Shown here: piece by piece, positions 8,767 through 18,130 of the stretch
How positions within the stretch are numbered: position 1 is the first letter of the stretch
Layout of the letters: every line of letters starts with the position of its first letter
NCBI RefSeq assembly: GCF_036880985.1
Contig: NZ_JBAJNO010000009.1
Span: 1,612,001-1,676,000, forward strand
Reading direction: 5' to 3'
Length of the DNA: 64,000 nt
Source of the DNA: Limibacter armeniacum
GTDB lineage: Bacteria; Bacteroidota; Bacteroidia; Cytophagales; Flammeovirgaceae
Position numbers and translations under genes: made by a program
Notes under the pieces: generated by a model
What the model saw: the letters and a program-made list of their open reading frames with translations, nothing else
The model's database searches: none
Told to the model about the DNA's origin: nothing

Positions 8767-9402
8767 TCAGTAAAATGCAGGTTTGTCCCCTTCAGTACCA
8801 GGTTTGTTTATGCCGACACTTGATCTGCTGTCTTTTTCAGGATGTAGAATGATATCCGCTATATAATGGCCTACACTTTTTCGGGACACTTCCGTACCTT
8901 TAAAGGCTTCTTCCTTCTGAGTGGTTTCAAAGCTAATTTCATCCTTGTTTGTTAGCCATGCAGGTCTGACAATAGTGTAGTCAAGCGCTGATGCCTCAAT
9001 AATGTCGGCTGCTTTTCGATAGGTTTTTAAGGCATCGCCAATCATGCTATTATTCCACTCACCAAACTTGCCTGGAACTTCATTGTAAATACCCAATGAG
9101 GAGACAAATAGCAGTCTTTTTGCCTTGCTTTCTTCCATCTGGTGAACAATTGCTTTGGCTAAGGCTTCCATTGGACCAGACAGGTTTGCATAGACGATGT
9201 CCTTGTCTTTTAGGGCTTCCTTTAAGGCAGTTTCATTCAATACATCCCCTTCCACAACCTGTGTACTGGGATTTTCGAACTGCTTTATTTTATTGGTATT
9301 TCTGGCAAAAAGCGTTAAGCTGATGTTACTATCTTTTTGTAACGCTTCTATTGCATGTTTAGCAATTGCTCCACTTGCCCCTAATATGAGAATGTTCTTC
9401 AT
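8767..9402 (-). CDS. NAD(P)-binding atypical SDR (NAD(P)H_bd family)
   Basis: About 211 residues from the start at 9402 (MKNILILGASGAIAKHAIEA); an ATG four codons earlier is possible. GASGAIA is the nucleotide-binding GxxGxxA motif, VEGDVLN the acidic strand end, and KRLLFVSSLGIYNEVPG the catalytic-strand region of atypical SDRs that resemble NmrA/YwnB proteins. Likely role is NAD(P)H-dependent reduction of a small molecule or redox sensing. It is the second gene of the presumed detoxification run, behind a terminator-like hairpin. Confidence 0.78.
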   Translation of the reverse strand: MKNILILGASGAIAKHAIEALQKDSNISLTLFARNTNKIKQFENPSTQVVEGDVLNETALKEALKDKDIVYANLSGPMEALAKAIVHQMEESKAKRLLFVSSLGIYNEVPGKFGEWNNSMIGDALKTYRKAADIIEASALDYTIVRPAWLTNKDEISFETTQKEEAFKGTEVSRKSVGHYIADIILHPEKDSRSSVGINKPGTEGDKPAFY

Positions 9403-9419
9403 TGTTATGTGCAATAAGT

Positions 9420-9446
9420 AAAGTCGGAGGAATACTCCGACTTTTG
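9420..9446 (-). terminator. Hairpin between hydrolase and SDR genes
   Basis: AAAGTCGGAG / CTCCGACTTT with a 5-nt loop and T/A-rich flanks on both sides, directly after the hydrolase stop. It could terminate the hydrolase message and so separate it from the downstream run. Confidence 0.6.
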
Positions 9447-9459
9447 TACTGATTCAATT

Positions 9460-10482
9460 TTATTTCATATGACTATCAAGGAAGGCCAATACTTTTTCAG
9501 GTGTTCTGCCAAAGTAGTTATAGCCATCTTTGAACCTGTGGGTGGTACCTTCAATCCAGAATAATTCTTTTTCAGTACTTGGAATGGTATCAAAGGTTGC
9601 CTGTGCATCACCCGGGTTCTCTACCCAAGCATCATCTTTTACTTGCCACATCAGCAAGGGCATTTTGATATTTTTGGTATACAGTTTAGGATCCATTTCA
9701 TCGCGGGTAAAGCCCCCTGCCCTGATGAGTTCAAAGTCCAATAGGTCAAGGTAGTCACTTACACCCAGCAGCTTTGAGAAGGCATTGTAAATAGAACGCA
9801 TGGAGGGTACCAACGGGCTGCACATGCATTTTACATTTTCAAATAATTCGGGTTTCTTGTCGATTGCCACATACTGTGAGCAACCACCCATACATTGGCT
9901 ATAGAGTGCTACCTTCATTTTACTTAATCGGGGGTGTGCGTCTACATATTTTTTCACGCCCACACAGTCTCGCCACTCCAGTAAGCCAATGCCACACATA
10001 CCGTCATTGGCAGTGCCACTCTGACCATGGTTTCGGATGTCATAGGCCAGCACGTTGTACCCTGCATCAGTCAGGTGTTTCATTTGGATGACGAAGTCGA
10101 TTTCAACCGCTTCAAAGCCACTCCAAGGTTCTCCCATATGACCTTGGAAACCTGCCCTACTCATAGGTAAAGCGTGATTGAAAATGACCAGCTTATCACT
10201 CTCCCCCCCTTTGGCAGGGATATACCATCCGTTTAAAGGGACACCATCATCGGCTTGAAAATAGATATCTTCCCAACCTTTCATTCCGTAATCGTCTGGG
10301 GTTTTGTGCAGGAGACTTCTCCATTCCCGTTTACAGACTTTGACCATTCCCATTATTTTAGCATAGTCTTCTTCAGAAATTCTGTTCATCTGGTCGACAG
10401 CATTTTCCATCATTTCCTTCGACATTCTGGCAGTACTTGTTGGCTGGTTTTCGATACCGTCTAGATTTATCTGATGTTCCAT
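9460..10482 (-). CDS. Alpha/beta hydrolase with Cys-containing nucleophile elbow
   Basis: 340 residues from ATG 10482 (MEHQINLDG); a longer reading to 10551 has no support. It has the alpha/beta-hydrolase features: LVIFNHALPMSRAG (oxyanion-hole strand), YDIRNHGQSG, and YSQCMGGCSQY at the nucleophile elbow. The usual GxSxG is SQCMG here, putting Cys in the nucleophile place as in dienelactone hydrolases. Catalytic Asp (VKDDAWVENPGD) and His (EGTTHRF) follow in order. It lies downstream of the AraC regulator at 10744-11622. Substrate unknown. Confidence 0.78.
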   Translation of the reverse strand: MEHQINLDGIENQPTSTARMSKEMMENAVDQMNRISEEDYAKIMGMVKVCKREWRSLLHKTPDDYGMKGWEDIYFQADDGVPLNGWYIPAKGGESDKLVIFNHALPMSRAGFQGHMGEPWSGFEAVEIDFVIQMKHLTDAGYNVLAYDIRNHGQSGTANDGMCGIGLLEWRDCVGVKKYVDAHPRLSKMKVALYSQCMGGCSQYVAIDKKPELFENVKCMCSPLVPSMRSIYNAFSKLLGVSDYLDLLDFELIRAGGFTRDEMDPKLYTKNIKMPLLMWQVKDDAWVENPGDAQATFDTIPSTEKELFWIEGTTHRFKDGYNYFGRTPEKVLAFLDSHMK

Positions 10483-10743
10483 AGTAGTTTTTTTAGTTTG
10501 TACGGGGAAGCCTAAGTAGTTCTTAAGCCGATTAATGAAGAAATGTCTCAAGCTTAAAAAGCTTCTAGAAGTTGTGATGTGATACCTGCAGAATGATCAG
10601 AAGCTTTTGCAGTTATGCGGCCTTCTTCATTGACCTACTGATTGTGTTATGCAAGTTAATTGTAAGCAGGATGGGAGTTGGATAAATATCCCGATAGAAT
10701 GGAAACATTTTACTTATGACCACATTGGCATATGTTCCGTGAT

Positions 10744-11622
10744 TTAAACCTTACTTATTTTTGACAGATTTTTTCTGTACTCGTTGGGGGAAAAGCGGGT
10801 GTATTTCTTGAAAACCTTTGCGAAGTAATTAGGGTATTCAAAGCCTAATTCATAGGCGATTTCGGAGTTGTTCAGCACCCCCTCCTTGATCATGGAAGTG
10901 GCTTTTTTGATCACATACTCATGGATGGTGGCTATAGCTGACTTACCGGTGTGGTGTTTGATGATGTCTCCCAAGTAGTTGGAGGTAAGGTCTAAATTAT
11001 CTGCAAAGTATTGAACGCTGGGTTGCTGTTTGACATCATGGTCATAATAGGTGTTCAGCAACACCTGAAACTCCATTACGATGCGGTTATACTTTTGTAT
11101 GTTTGTTGAGAACTGTCTTTTATAGAAGTTTTCAACCAATGAGACGAGTACTTGGACATAAGATAGTACTACCCCTGACCTGTCATTATACTGTTGGGAA
11201 TGGCTGATGATGAAGTCAAAAATTGTCTTGATTTCGTCTGCCTCCTGCTGGTTGAGGAACAAAGCCTCATGCTCCCCATATTCCATGTAGTTCTGGAAAA
11301 GGTAACGATGCTCATGAAGGAATTTCTTGGACAGCTGAAGGTATAACCCCTTCCAAGGTTTCTTGACGTTCCAGCCATATTCTTTTTCGGGACTGTTGAA
11401 AAAGACAATTGTTTTACCGAAAAGCTCTTCTGCATTTGGAAAAAACCGCTCATCGGGATAAAAATCTGACTTTATGGAAATCCGGTAAAAATCAACCGCT
11501 ACGCTACTGGAAGTCAGCTTCAGGTTATTTCCTTCATAAAACCCTACATCAATATCCTCACTTACCGGCTTTGGCAGACCAACGTACTCGTTGAATTCAG
11601 CTATAGTCTTGAATGTTATCAT
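10744..11622 (-). CDS. AraC family transcriptional regulator
   Basis: 292 residues. The C-terminal DNA-binding domain contains ADNLDLTSNYLGDIIKHHTG and NNSEIAYELGFEYPNYFAKV, then KKYTRFSPNEYRK. The N-terminal domain shares GWNVKKPWKG and EHEALFLNQ with the regulator at 4201-5064, so they are paralogues within the same element. It is the first minus-strand gene before the run of hydrolase, SDR, flavodoxin, metallo-hydrolase and membrane genes and probably controls it. It is divergent from the SDR at 12048. Confidence 0.9.
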   Translation of the reverse strand: MITFKTIAEFNEYVGLPKPVSEDIDVGFYEGNNLKLTSSSVAVDFYRISIKSDFYPDERFFPNAEELFGKTIVFFNSPEKEYGWNVKKPWKGLYLQLSKKFLHEHRYLFQNYMEYGEHEALFLNQQEADEIKTIFDFIISHSQQYNDRSGVVLSYVQVLVSLVENFYKRQFSTNIQKYNRIVMEFQVLLNTYYDHDVKQQPSVQYFADNLDLTSNYLGDIIKHHTGKSAIATIHEYVIKKATSMIKEGVLNNSEIAYELGFEYPNYFAKVFKKYTRFSPNEYRKNLSKISKV

Positions 11623-12047
11623 TTTGCACTATCTGTTTATAGTAACTCCAAGATTCAATTTATAGACCCTTGAGTTAAATTTAATGAAATATCCTTCGGC
11701 TACTTCGGCAGGATCGGTATAAATCCGCTCAGGAGCCTATTAACGGAGACTAAGTGGGTCGGAAACTGATAATTAGTAAATCTATAAAATGAGAAAATTA
11801 GTGTAAAAACCACACTGAAAGTTCCTTTGTAATCATACAACCTTCCTTCGTTTCCTAAATGTTTCATGTGACTGTAAAAAGAGCCCTACTTTTTTTGGCG
11901 GGTAAAAGTAATGACAAAAGATAACATGACTTTCGCATTGTTTGATATTCATACTTTCAGGTTTGACATTCATGCAGAATTACACTCACCTACATGCTAA
12001 TTTAGCGACATCACCTATTCGATTGACTGAAATATAAATCGTTACAT
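11623..12047. other. Divergent intergenic region
   Basis: About 425 bp between the divergent AraC and SDR genes. It must hold both promoters, but I cannot place them with confidence. No coding frame or RNA gene is evident. Confidence 0.45.
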
Positions 12048-12956
12048 ATGATGGAAGAAAGAAAAGTCTGGTTTATTACCGGAGCTTCGAAGGGATTAGG
12101 ACTCAGCATCGTAAAAGCTGCCCTGCTAATGGGCGACAAAGTGATTGCTACTGTACGCCAAGGTTCAGAAGGGTTGAACTTAGGCTACAGTACAGATCAG
12201 TTGTATATTCTGAAACTGGATGTCACCAATGAACAGCAGGTGAAAGCGGCTACAGCTAAGGCTTTAGACAAGTTTGGACGAATAGATGTCCTTGTCAATA
12301 ATGCTGGTGTCGGTTTGCTGGCGGGCGTGGAAGAGGCGTCAGCCAAAGAGGTATTTGACAACTTCAACACCAATGTTTTTGGGCTATTGAATGTGATCCG
12401 CAACATACTGCCTTACATGCGTGGGGCCAGGTCAGGTCATATCATCAATATTGCTTCTATAGGGGGGCTGGATGCTTACCCTGGCTGGGCGATCTATGAT
12501 GCGGCAAAAAATGCGGTAATAGGTATAACTGAGGGGTTATCTAAGGAGATGGATCAGTTTGGGATTAAAGCCACTGTCGTGATTCCTGGACTTTTCAGAA
12601 CAGGTTTTCTAGATAAATCATCACTTGTCAGAGGTGCCAAACCAATAGAAGACTACAGTAATACAGTAGGACAAATGAGATGGCTTACCACAGCAACAAA
12701 CCACAAACAGAGTGGGGATCCTGATAAGTTTGCCTGCGCCATTACCAAAATCGCCTACAGCCATAAACCACCTGTGCACTTATTGCTAGGGGCAGATGCG
12801 TTGGACCGTTATCGTACAAAAGCCATTAAAATGGATTATATGGTTGAGCAGTGGCTTCCGGTAACAATGGATACAGCATTTGACTTAGAGCTCCCCCTAA
12901 CCGATTCCAGCCATTCACAGACTGATTCAGAGACATCTCAGTACAATCTAAACTGA
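12048..12956 (+). CDS. Short-chain dehydrogenase/reductase
   Basis: 302 residues of the classical SDR type. FITGASKGLGLSIV is the TGxxxGxG cofactor loop, NNAGVG the NNAG motif, NIASIGG holds the catalytic Ser region, and YDAAKNAV gives the YxxxK pair. The C-terminus is extended as in oxidoreductases that act on larger hydrophobic substrates. Gap of 33 bp to the royal-jelly-type gene indicates co-transcription. It forms a plus-strand pair divergent from the AraC gene at 10744. Reaction specificity cannot be read from sequence. Confidence 0.88.
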   Translation: MMEERKVWFITGASKGLGLSIVKAALLMGDKVIATVRQGSEGLNLGYSTDQLYILKLDVTNEQQVKAATAKALDKFGRIDVLVNNAGVGLLAGVEEASAKEVFDNFNTNVFGLLNVIRNILPYMRGARSGHIINIASIGGLDAYPGWAIYDAAKNAVIGITEGLSKEMDQFGIKATVVIPGLFRTGFLDKSSLVRGAKPIEDYSNTVGQMRWLTTATNHKQSGDPDKFACAITKIAYSHKPPVHLLLGADALDRYRTKAIKMDYMVEQWLPVTMDTAFDLELPLTDSSHSQTDSETSQYNLN

Positions 12957-12989
12957 AGTGGACTACTGTAAAACCCAAAGAAAAAGACT

Positions 12990-14105
12990 ATGAAAATCAA
13001 TGTTATCCATTTCCTGCTGTCGCTCCTGTTACTTTTTGTGACAGGTCAATTTTCAGCTTATGGACAGCCTGAAAATGCGGAAGTCTATGCCATCACCCGA
13101 GAAGCAGTGGGTGATATCGCCTTTACTGCTAAAGGTGAATTAGTGGTGAGCTACCATCCCTTTTTCAATCCAGAAATCAGGGTGGCAAAAGTGATATCCG
13201 GAACTGACACAAAACCATTTCCCAATCTGGCATGGAATACACCATGTGAAGATAGTGATCGTTTCCTGTCTGCCGTATCCGCTGTACGAACCGATGCAAA
13301 TGGTGTGGTATGGATGCTTGACATGGGTACTGCCAACAATATTGCACCAAAAATGGTAGGATGGGATACGAAGAATGATAAGTTATTCAAGGTTTATAAT
13401 ATTCCTGATCAGGTTTGTCTAAAGACATCCCAGTTTGATGACTTTGTTGTAGACCTATTGCATGGTGTATTTATTATTGCCGACGTGGGGATTGCAAGTG
13501 AAGGCGACGGTAGTCAGGCGGGGCTTGTGGTACTGGATATGCAAACAGGCCAGAGCAGAAGGGTGTTGGAGGGGCACTACACGACAACCCCTGAGGAGGT
13601 ACCGTTACTTTACAAGCAGAAACACCTGTCAAGGAATGGGAAACCTATTCTTGTAGGTGTTGATGGCATTACGGCTGACAGGAAAAATGAATGGCTGTAC
13701 TTTGCCCCTCTGAATGGAAGACAAGTTTATAGGATGAAAATTGCAGCATTGATTGACCCGAACCTTTCCATTCAGCAAATGGAAGCTGGGATAGAAGTCT
13801 ATGCTGCCAAACCCAATAACAGTGGCTTAAGCATTGACCGTCAGAATAACCTTTACCTGACCAATCCGGAAAATGCCAGTGTGGATATTATTTTCCAGTC
13901 TGATAAGTCAGTGGATCAATATGCCATCAATGAACTGTTGGATTGGCCAACTTCGCTGAGCTTCAATGCCAACGATGGGTATATGTACATTTCTGATGCT
14001 CAGCTGCATCTGGGAGCTACCTTCAACGAGGGAAAAGACAGGACTACGTCGCCATTTTATATATTCAGGGTCAAGCCTTTGGCGAAAGGAATAGAAGGAC
14101 GATAG
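12990..14105 (+). CDS. Secreted major-royal-jelly/Yellow family protein
   Basis: 371 residues with an N-terminal signal peptide (FLLSLLLLFVTGQFSAYGQ). It is a six-bladed propeller of the MRJP/Yellow family. Supporting segments are WNTPCEDSDRFLSAVSAV, VWMLDMG, FVVDLLHGVFIIADVG and GVDGITADRKNEWLYFAPL, the last being the most typical. Bacterial members are often called L-dopachrome tautomerase-related; an enzymatic role on quinone-like compounds is plausible beside quinone-reductase-type genes but unproven. It follows the SDR by 33 bp. Confidence 0.8.
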   Translation: MKINVIHFLLSLLLLFVTGQFSAYGQPENAEVYAITREAVGDIAFTAKGELVVSYHPFFNPEIRVAKVISGTDTKPFPNLAWNTPCEDSDRFLSAVSAVRTDANGVVWMLDMGTANNIAPKMVGWDTKNDKLFKVYNIPDQVCLKTSQFDDFVVDLLHGVFIIADVGIASEGDGSQAGLVVLDMQTGQSRRVLEGHYTTTPEEVPLLYKQKHLSRNGKPILVGVDGITADRKNEWLYFAPLNGRQVYRMKIAALIDPNLSIQQMEAGIEVYAAKPNNSGLSIDRQNNLYLTNPENASVDIIFQSDKSVDQYAINELLDWPTSLSFNANDGYMYISDAQLHLGATFNEGKDRTTSPFYIFRVKPLAKGIEGR

Positions 14106-14272
14106 CCAACTCAGTACTGAATAGCAATACCACTATCAGCATTTATTACCAGTACATTTTAACTAATTGACTTTTTCTGTATCAATCAATTTAGGGAATG
14201 GGAAATTGATATCACGATTGATTTCCTATTTCCCTTTGTTATTTAAAAAAGCAACATCACTTGCCAAATTTT

Positions 14273-15235
14273 ATGAACATGATACCTGCCAATGAGTCTG
14301 CCGATGCGAAAGTCTTTACCATGCTAGAGAACCTCTCAGATCTTATTCCTATGTACAACAGCTACTTCAACGACTGGAACATCAAGGTTTTTAACAGGAC
14401 TCAATACCCTTGCCAGAACTACCTTTCCGCTAACCGACGTAACTTCTATAAAATACACCTGATTACCCAAGGAGAGGGTCTACTGACCATTGGGCTGAAT
14501 CATTACCATATCCATCAACCTACCATTTTATTTCTTCACCCAAATGATATCCTTTCATGGAGAAGTCTTGCTGCTCCAGGGGAAGAGAAAGGACATTTCC
14601 TGTTGATCAGGAAAAACTTTATAGGTCACCTCCCGATGTTGAAGCTTACCATTGATACATTGGGACTGTTTTCAAACAAAGCAAGAAGTGTGATCACACT
14701 GGGTAATGAGGTAATACCCAGATTTGAGAGGTTGTGGGTAAATATTCATCAAGAGGTTGAGTCCAATAAGGATTTTGTACTTGAATCTGTACAGGCTCAT
14801 CTACAGCTGCTACTAGTGGACAGTATGAGGGAAGGGAAATTTTCAAGTCCGGAACCAGTCAGAGGAGAGTATAGCCATGTACACAGGTTCTTCAGGCTGC
14901 TTGAGGAGCAAATCGCTGAAGCTGGGCTGGACAATCCATTGAAAATGCGTACCGCTAAAGAATATGCCGTATCCCTTGACTTACATCCTAACTATCTTAA
15001 CAAGATACTGAAGGAACAGACAGGTGAAAATGTGAGTACACATATCAGGAATCGTCTAATTGAACAGGTCAAGATTCTGCTAAGTCAAAGCTCTCTAGGA
15101 ATGCAGGATATAAGTTATATTGTAGGGTTTTCAGACTACTCGAACTTTCATTATTTTTTTAAGAATAATACGGGCATTACTCCTACCGAATTCAGGAAAG
15201 TGAATCAGGATAAGTTCGACACTCTTTCAGGATAG
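14273..15235 (+). CDS. AraC family transcriptional regulator
   Basis: About 320 residues from ATG 14273 (a TTG at 14261 is in frame but less likely). The N-terminal half is a cupin-like sensor (GEGLLTIGLNHYHIHQPTIL). The C-terminal half has EYAVSLDLHPNYLNKILKEQ and MQDISYIVGFSDYSNFHYFF followed by KNNTGITPTEFRK. It belongs to a different AraC subgroup from the two paralogues at 4201 and 10744. It follows the SDR/MRJP pair on the same strand and could regulate it. Confidence 0.9.
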   Translation: MNMIPANESADAKVFTMLENLSDLIPMYNSYFNDWNIKVFNRTQYPCQNYLSANRRNFYKIHLITQGEGLLTIGLNHYHIHQPTILFLHPNDILSWRSLAAPGEEKGHFLLIRKNFIGHLPMLKLTIDTLGLFSNKARSVITLGNEVIPRFERLWVNIHQEVESNKDFVLESVQAHLQLLLVDSMREGKFSSPEPVRGEYSHVHRFFRLLEEQIAEAGLDNPLKMRTAKEYAVSLDLHPNYLNKILKEQTGENVSTHIRNRLIEQVKILLSQSSLGMQDISYIVGFSDYSNFHYFFKNNTGITPTEFRKVNQDKFDTLSG

Positions 15236-15889
15236 CATGATGGATATTATGCTCGGCTGAATAAATGACGTGAACCATGGATTATGCTGCCCTTTCGGGG
15301 CTGAGAATATCATTTACATGACGATGGGATAATCGCGCTTGCAACAGCCATCGCTGATATATTTTGTCCTTTCGTGGGCAGGTGTGTATACCTCCAAATA
15401 AAAAGTCAATCTTAATTATCCCATTGACATGATGTATGCAATATTAAGCTCTAAAAGGAGTGAATAATGGTAATCTATAACCCAAGACTTATACATTTTT
15501 TACAGATTTCCTTAGTTTCTAGAAACATCATAAGCTATTCCTGTCTTGCAATAAGTTGACTGTTTGCAATATCGTTTTTAGTCCTTATAGGGTTGCGCCT
15601 AAAACGGTTATACACGTTAGGTTAAAATACATTCAACTCCTATGGAGTTGGGTCAATGTGATTTACTTATGCCACAGGCTTTTACCTGTGGCTACTATTG
15701 TTGAATCCCTTTGGGATTATCTTCTCTTACAGAAAACTCCAGATGGTAATCTGGTTTTACAGAATTCAATATATTAGATAAGCAAGAGCTCTGAAAGGGC
15801 ATTATTGAACAGTAATAGGGGTTACTACGCGCCATGTATTGGTATTTATAACCCATAGTCTATGTCAAATAGCAGTCAGCTAATGGAGA
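15236..15889. repeat. REP-like cluster of short hairpins, non-coding
   Basis: No credible gene lies in this stretch of about 650 bp. At least four perfect or near-perfect hairpins follow each other: CAACTCC/GGAGTTG (15634-15650), GCCACAGG/CCTGTGGC (15671-15692), AATCCC/GGGATT (15714-15728) and CCAGAT/ATCTGG (15749-15764). Similar palindrome strings are common between genes in Bacteroidota and look like REP/REPIN debris moved by IS200-like transposases. No transposase is present here. Confidence 0.55.
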
Positions 15890-15922
15890 TAAAAAAACCG
15901 TGAGAAAACTCTCACGGTTTCA
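15890..15922 (-). terminator. Terminator of the 15940-16857 hydrolase gene
   Basis: AAACCGTGAGA / TCTCACGGTTT stem with a 4-nt loop, followed on the minus strand by a run of T, 17 bp after the hydrolase stop. Confidence 0.8.
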
Positions 15923-15939
15923 ATCTATCAATAAGCTTC

Positions 15940-16857
15940 TTACAAATTGGAAGTAAAGAATGGGGCAAGTACAGAAGCCGCTTCATCTACATACTTTGGT
16001 ACATCATACAAAGACATATGATTTGCTCCCTCTACAACATGGAATTTTTTGTTGGTACTTGATGCTCGTTCGAACAGGTCATCACTCATCCATTTACTGC
16101 CGGCATTGCTACCTGCAATAACCTGAAGCGGTTGAGTAAGGAAAGCTTCTGCCTTATTGTAGGCATCATAGGTAATGATCTGATTTAAGCTTCTGGCTGT
16201 TGCATACCCTGGTGCAGTAGGATATTGACAACGATCAGTATGGTAGTACTCCCATGCTTCCTCCAGTTCGGCATTTGGTGCATCTTCTTTTCTCAATGGA
16301 GCCAATGGAATGGTAGCGATATCATTACCACTTGCATCACTTGTTCTTGCTTGAGAACCTGCATCCACGTAAGGAATCGCTTCTGCATCTTTTACATTGT
16401 TGTCCCATCCATTTCGGAACATGGAACCAATATTAACGGCGCTTACGGTTCCAACAGCTTTGATACGACGGTCATTGATTGCTGCATTGGCTGTATACCC
16501 GCCACCAGCACAAATCCCCATAGCGCCAATTCTGTCATTGTCAACATATGGAAGTGTAGTCAGGTAGTCTATGACAGCACTAACGTCCTCTGTCCTGATA
16601 TAAGGGTTTTCTAGCTGGCGAGGTTCACCTGTACTTTCGCCTTGATAGGATGCGTCATAAGCTATAGTGACAAAACCGTTCTCTGCCAACTTCTGAGCAT
16701 ACAGTCCTGCAGTTTGTTCTTTCACACCACCACCTGGGTGACTGACTACAACAGCGGGGTAATGCTTGTTTTTATCAAATCCTTCGGGAAAGTTGATAAC
16801 GGCAGACATAGTGATTTGCTCATTATTACTGTTCTTGAAATTTACTTTTTGAGCCAT
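15940..16857 (-). CDS. Dienelactone-hydrolase-like alpha/beta hydrolase
   Basis: 305 residues. AVVVSHPGGGVKEQTAGLYA is the oxyanion strand and loop, IAYDASYQGES follows, and MGICAGGGYT is the nucleophile elbow with Cys in GxCxG, as in dienelactone hydrolases. The late VVEGANHMSLYD supplies the catalytic His. The family is the DLH-like/YcjY type often seen beside AraC regulators and SDRs in stress-induced clusters. It stands alone on the minus strand between the hairpin cluster and the recombination module and has its own terminator. Confidence 0.82.
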   Translation of the reverse strand: MAQKVNFKNSNNEQITMSAVINFPEGFDKNKHYPAVVVSHPGGGVKEQTAGLYAQKLAENGFVTIAYDASYQGESTGEPRQLENPYIRTEDVSAVIDYLTTLPYVDNDRIGAMGICAGGGYTANAAINDRRIKAVGTVSAVNIGSMFRNGWDNNVKDAEAIPYVDAGSQARTSDASGNDIATIPLAPLRKEDAPNAELEEAWEYYHTDRCQYPTAPGYATARSLNQIITYDAYNKAEAFLTQPLQVIAGSNAGSKWMSDDLFERASSTNKKFHVVEGANHMSLYDVPKYVDEAASVLAPFFTSNL

Positions 16858-17176
16858 AATTGTTATTCAATTTGTTGACAATTAATTTATTACAGAAGCA
16901 AATCTACCATATATCACTTCAGAAGTCGGAAGACATTTTACACTTAAATGGAAACATTTTACTGATATGCTCAAGCAGTTTATTTTCATGTGTCGCATTT
17001 GGTAAGCTGGTGGTATTTTCGGGCTGTACTGTACGGTTTTGCCCGTTTCTATATAAACCTAAGGGGGAACGTGGTGGTAACATATAAATCAGTGTAGGTG
17101 CGAATAGATCTCTACTTCCACGGTGGCTTGCTGATATAGCCACGGCAAGATAAGTTTTGCAGTGGCTATTTTGTTG
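16858..17176. other. Intergenic stretch, nothing recognised
   Basis: About 320 bp between the hydrolase start and the nuclease stop. Small frames overlap on both strands but none shows family features. The hydrolase promoter must be here. Confidence 0.4.
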
Positions 17177-17845
17177 CTATTCCCTTGCCTGTAGTACTAG
17201 CCTGATGATGTCTGGTCTTTTCTGTAAATTTTGCAAAAGATGGATGGCTTTCTGTCTGCCTCTCATTATGAAACGGTCCTGATGGAAGTAGTGGATAAAA
17301 TACACAGTACCGAGTTTCTTTTTGCTGATACCCGCAAGCGTGTAGCGTTCGGGCTGTAGGATCATGCCGTAGAAGGCTAACTGCCTGTCATAGTCAAACT
17401 GTTCGGCGTGGTTAAGAAACTCGTTCCTACTGCTTGCCGAAGTGGTCTTGAGATCAGCTATAAACTGACGTTCTCTATAGAGGTCCAATCTGGCTTTACA
17501 AGCTATTCCTGTACTAGGGCATTGCCATAGCACTACCTGTTCCTTGCGAGTGTATGACTTGGCTAGCATTTTTTGAAGTGGAAAATTATGCATTGCGAAT
17601 GCAGCCAGTTCTTCGACCTTGGCGCATAGCTCCGGTTCTTTGTCCTGTGAGAATATCTTCCAACGTTCGGGTTCTAGTAATGCCATGTGTACGGCTCTGC
17701 CGAACTTGAATGCTACTTGAGGCTTGGGTTGGGGAATGCCTGCCAATAAATACTTGGCAGTGGTCAGGTCGCTATTGGAGATGGCAGGAAGGCGGCGGTA
17801 GTCTTCCTCGGGCATGGTGATGATCTTGTAGTTGACTTTTAGCAT
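17177..17845 (-). CDS. PD-(D/E)XK exonuclease-like protein (DUF3799/RecE-like)
   Basis: 222 residues of the phage RecE/Cas4-like fold. ISNSDLTTAKYL and FKFGRAVHMALLEPE form the N-terminal motif with the His; CKARLDLYRERQFIADLKTT contains the active-site Asp and the DLK (D-x-K) pair; YDRQLAFYGMI gives the QxxxY motif. Such nucleases process double-strand ends for recombination in phages and integrative elements. No single-strand annealing protein gene is recognisable beside it. The 5' end of the gene is duplicated upstream (copy at 18093-18313). Confidence 0.78.
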   Translation of the reverse strand: MLKVNYKIITMPEEDYRRLPAISNSDLTTAKYLLAGIPQPKPQVAFKFGRAVHMALLEPERWKIFSQDKEPELCAKVEELAAFAMHNFPLQKMLAKSYTRKEQVVLWQCPSTGIACKARLDLYRERQFIADLKTTSASSRNEFLNHAEQFDYDRQLAFYGMILQPERYTLAGISKKKLGTVYFIHYFHQDRFIMRGRQKAIHLLQNLQKRPDIIRLVLQARE

Positions 17846-18029
17846 TGGTATCTGTGGTTTTGTGTTGTTCTTTTTCCTTGATGGAAAAGAACCAAAAAAT
17901 CAAGGCTGTGAAGCTTGGGCTAAATTCTCTTTCCTTCGGCTAAAAATGCTGTAACTCGCTGCGCTCAAACAGCAGCATTTTCTTTACGCCTCTGTCTGTC
18001 GAATTCTTTACGCCCATGCTTCAAGGCCG
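17808..18029. repeat. Direct duplication, copy 1 (5' end of nuclease gene plus upstream)
   Basis: About 222 bp nearly identical to 18093-18313. It spans the first ~13 codons of the nuclease and about 185 bp upstream. It contains a long imperfect inverted region around TTGATTTTTTGGTTC / GAACCAAAAAATCAAG (both orientations visible within the repeat), a sequence type often found between genes in Bacteroidota. Confidence 0.8.
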
Positions 18030-18031
18030 TA

Positions 18032-18130
18032 TTATTTTATGTTTTCAATAATATGGGTCAGGTTGTAGCCTATAATAGGGGCTTGCTCTGCTTCGGGCAT
18101 GGTGATGATTTTGTAGTTGACTTTTAGCAT
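18032..18130 (-). pseudogene. Truncated copy of the nuclease gene start
   Basis: Reads MLKVNYKIITMPE, identical to the nuclease N-terminus at 17845, and then diverges into an unrelated tail and a stop after 32 codons. It comes from the upstream copy of the 222-bp duplication. It could be translated as a small peptide, but it is most simply a broken gene start left by duplication or deletion. Confidence 0.6.

Noticed and set aside
15556-15777. 73-codon plus-strand frame
   Set aside because: It is made of the hairpin cluster, so the amino acids reflect palindromes, not a protein.
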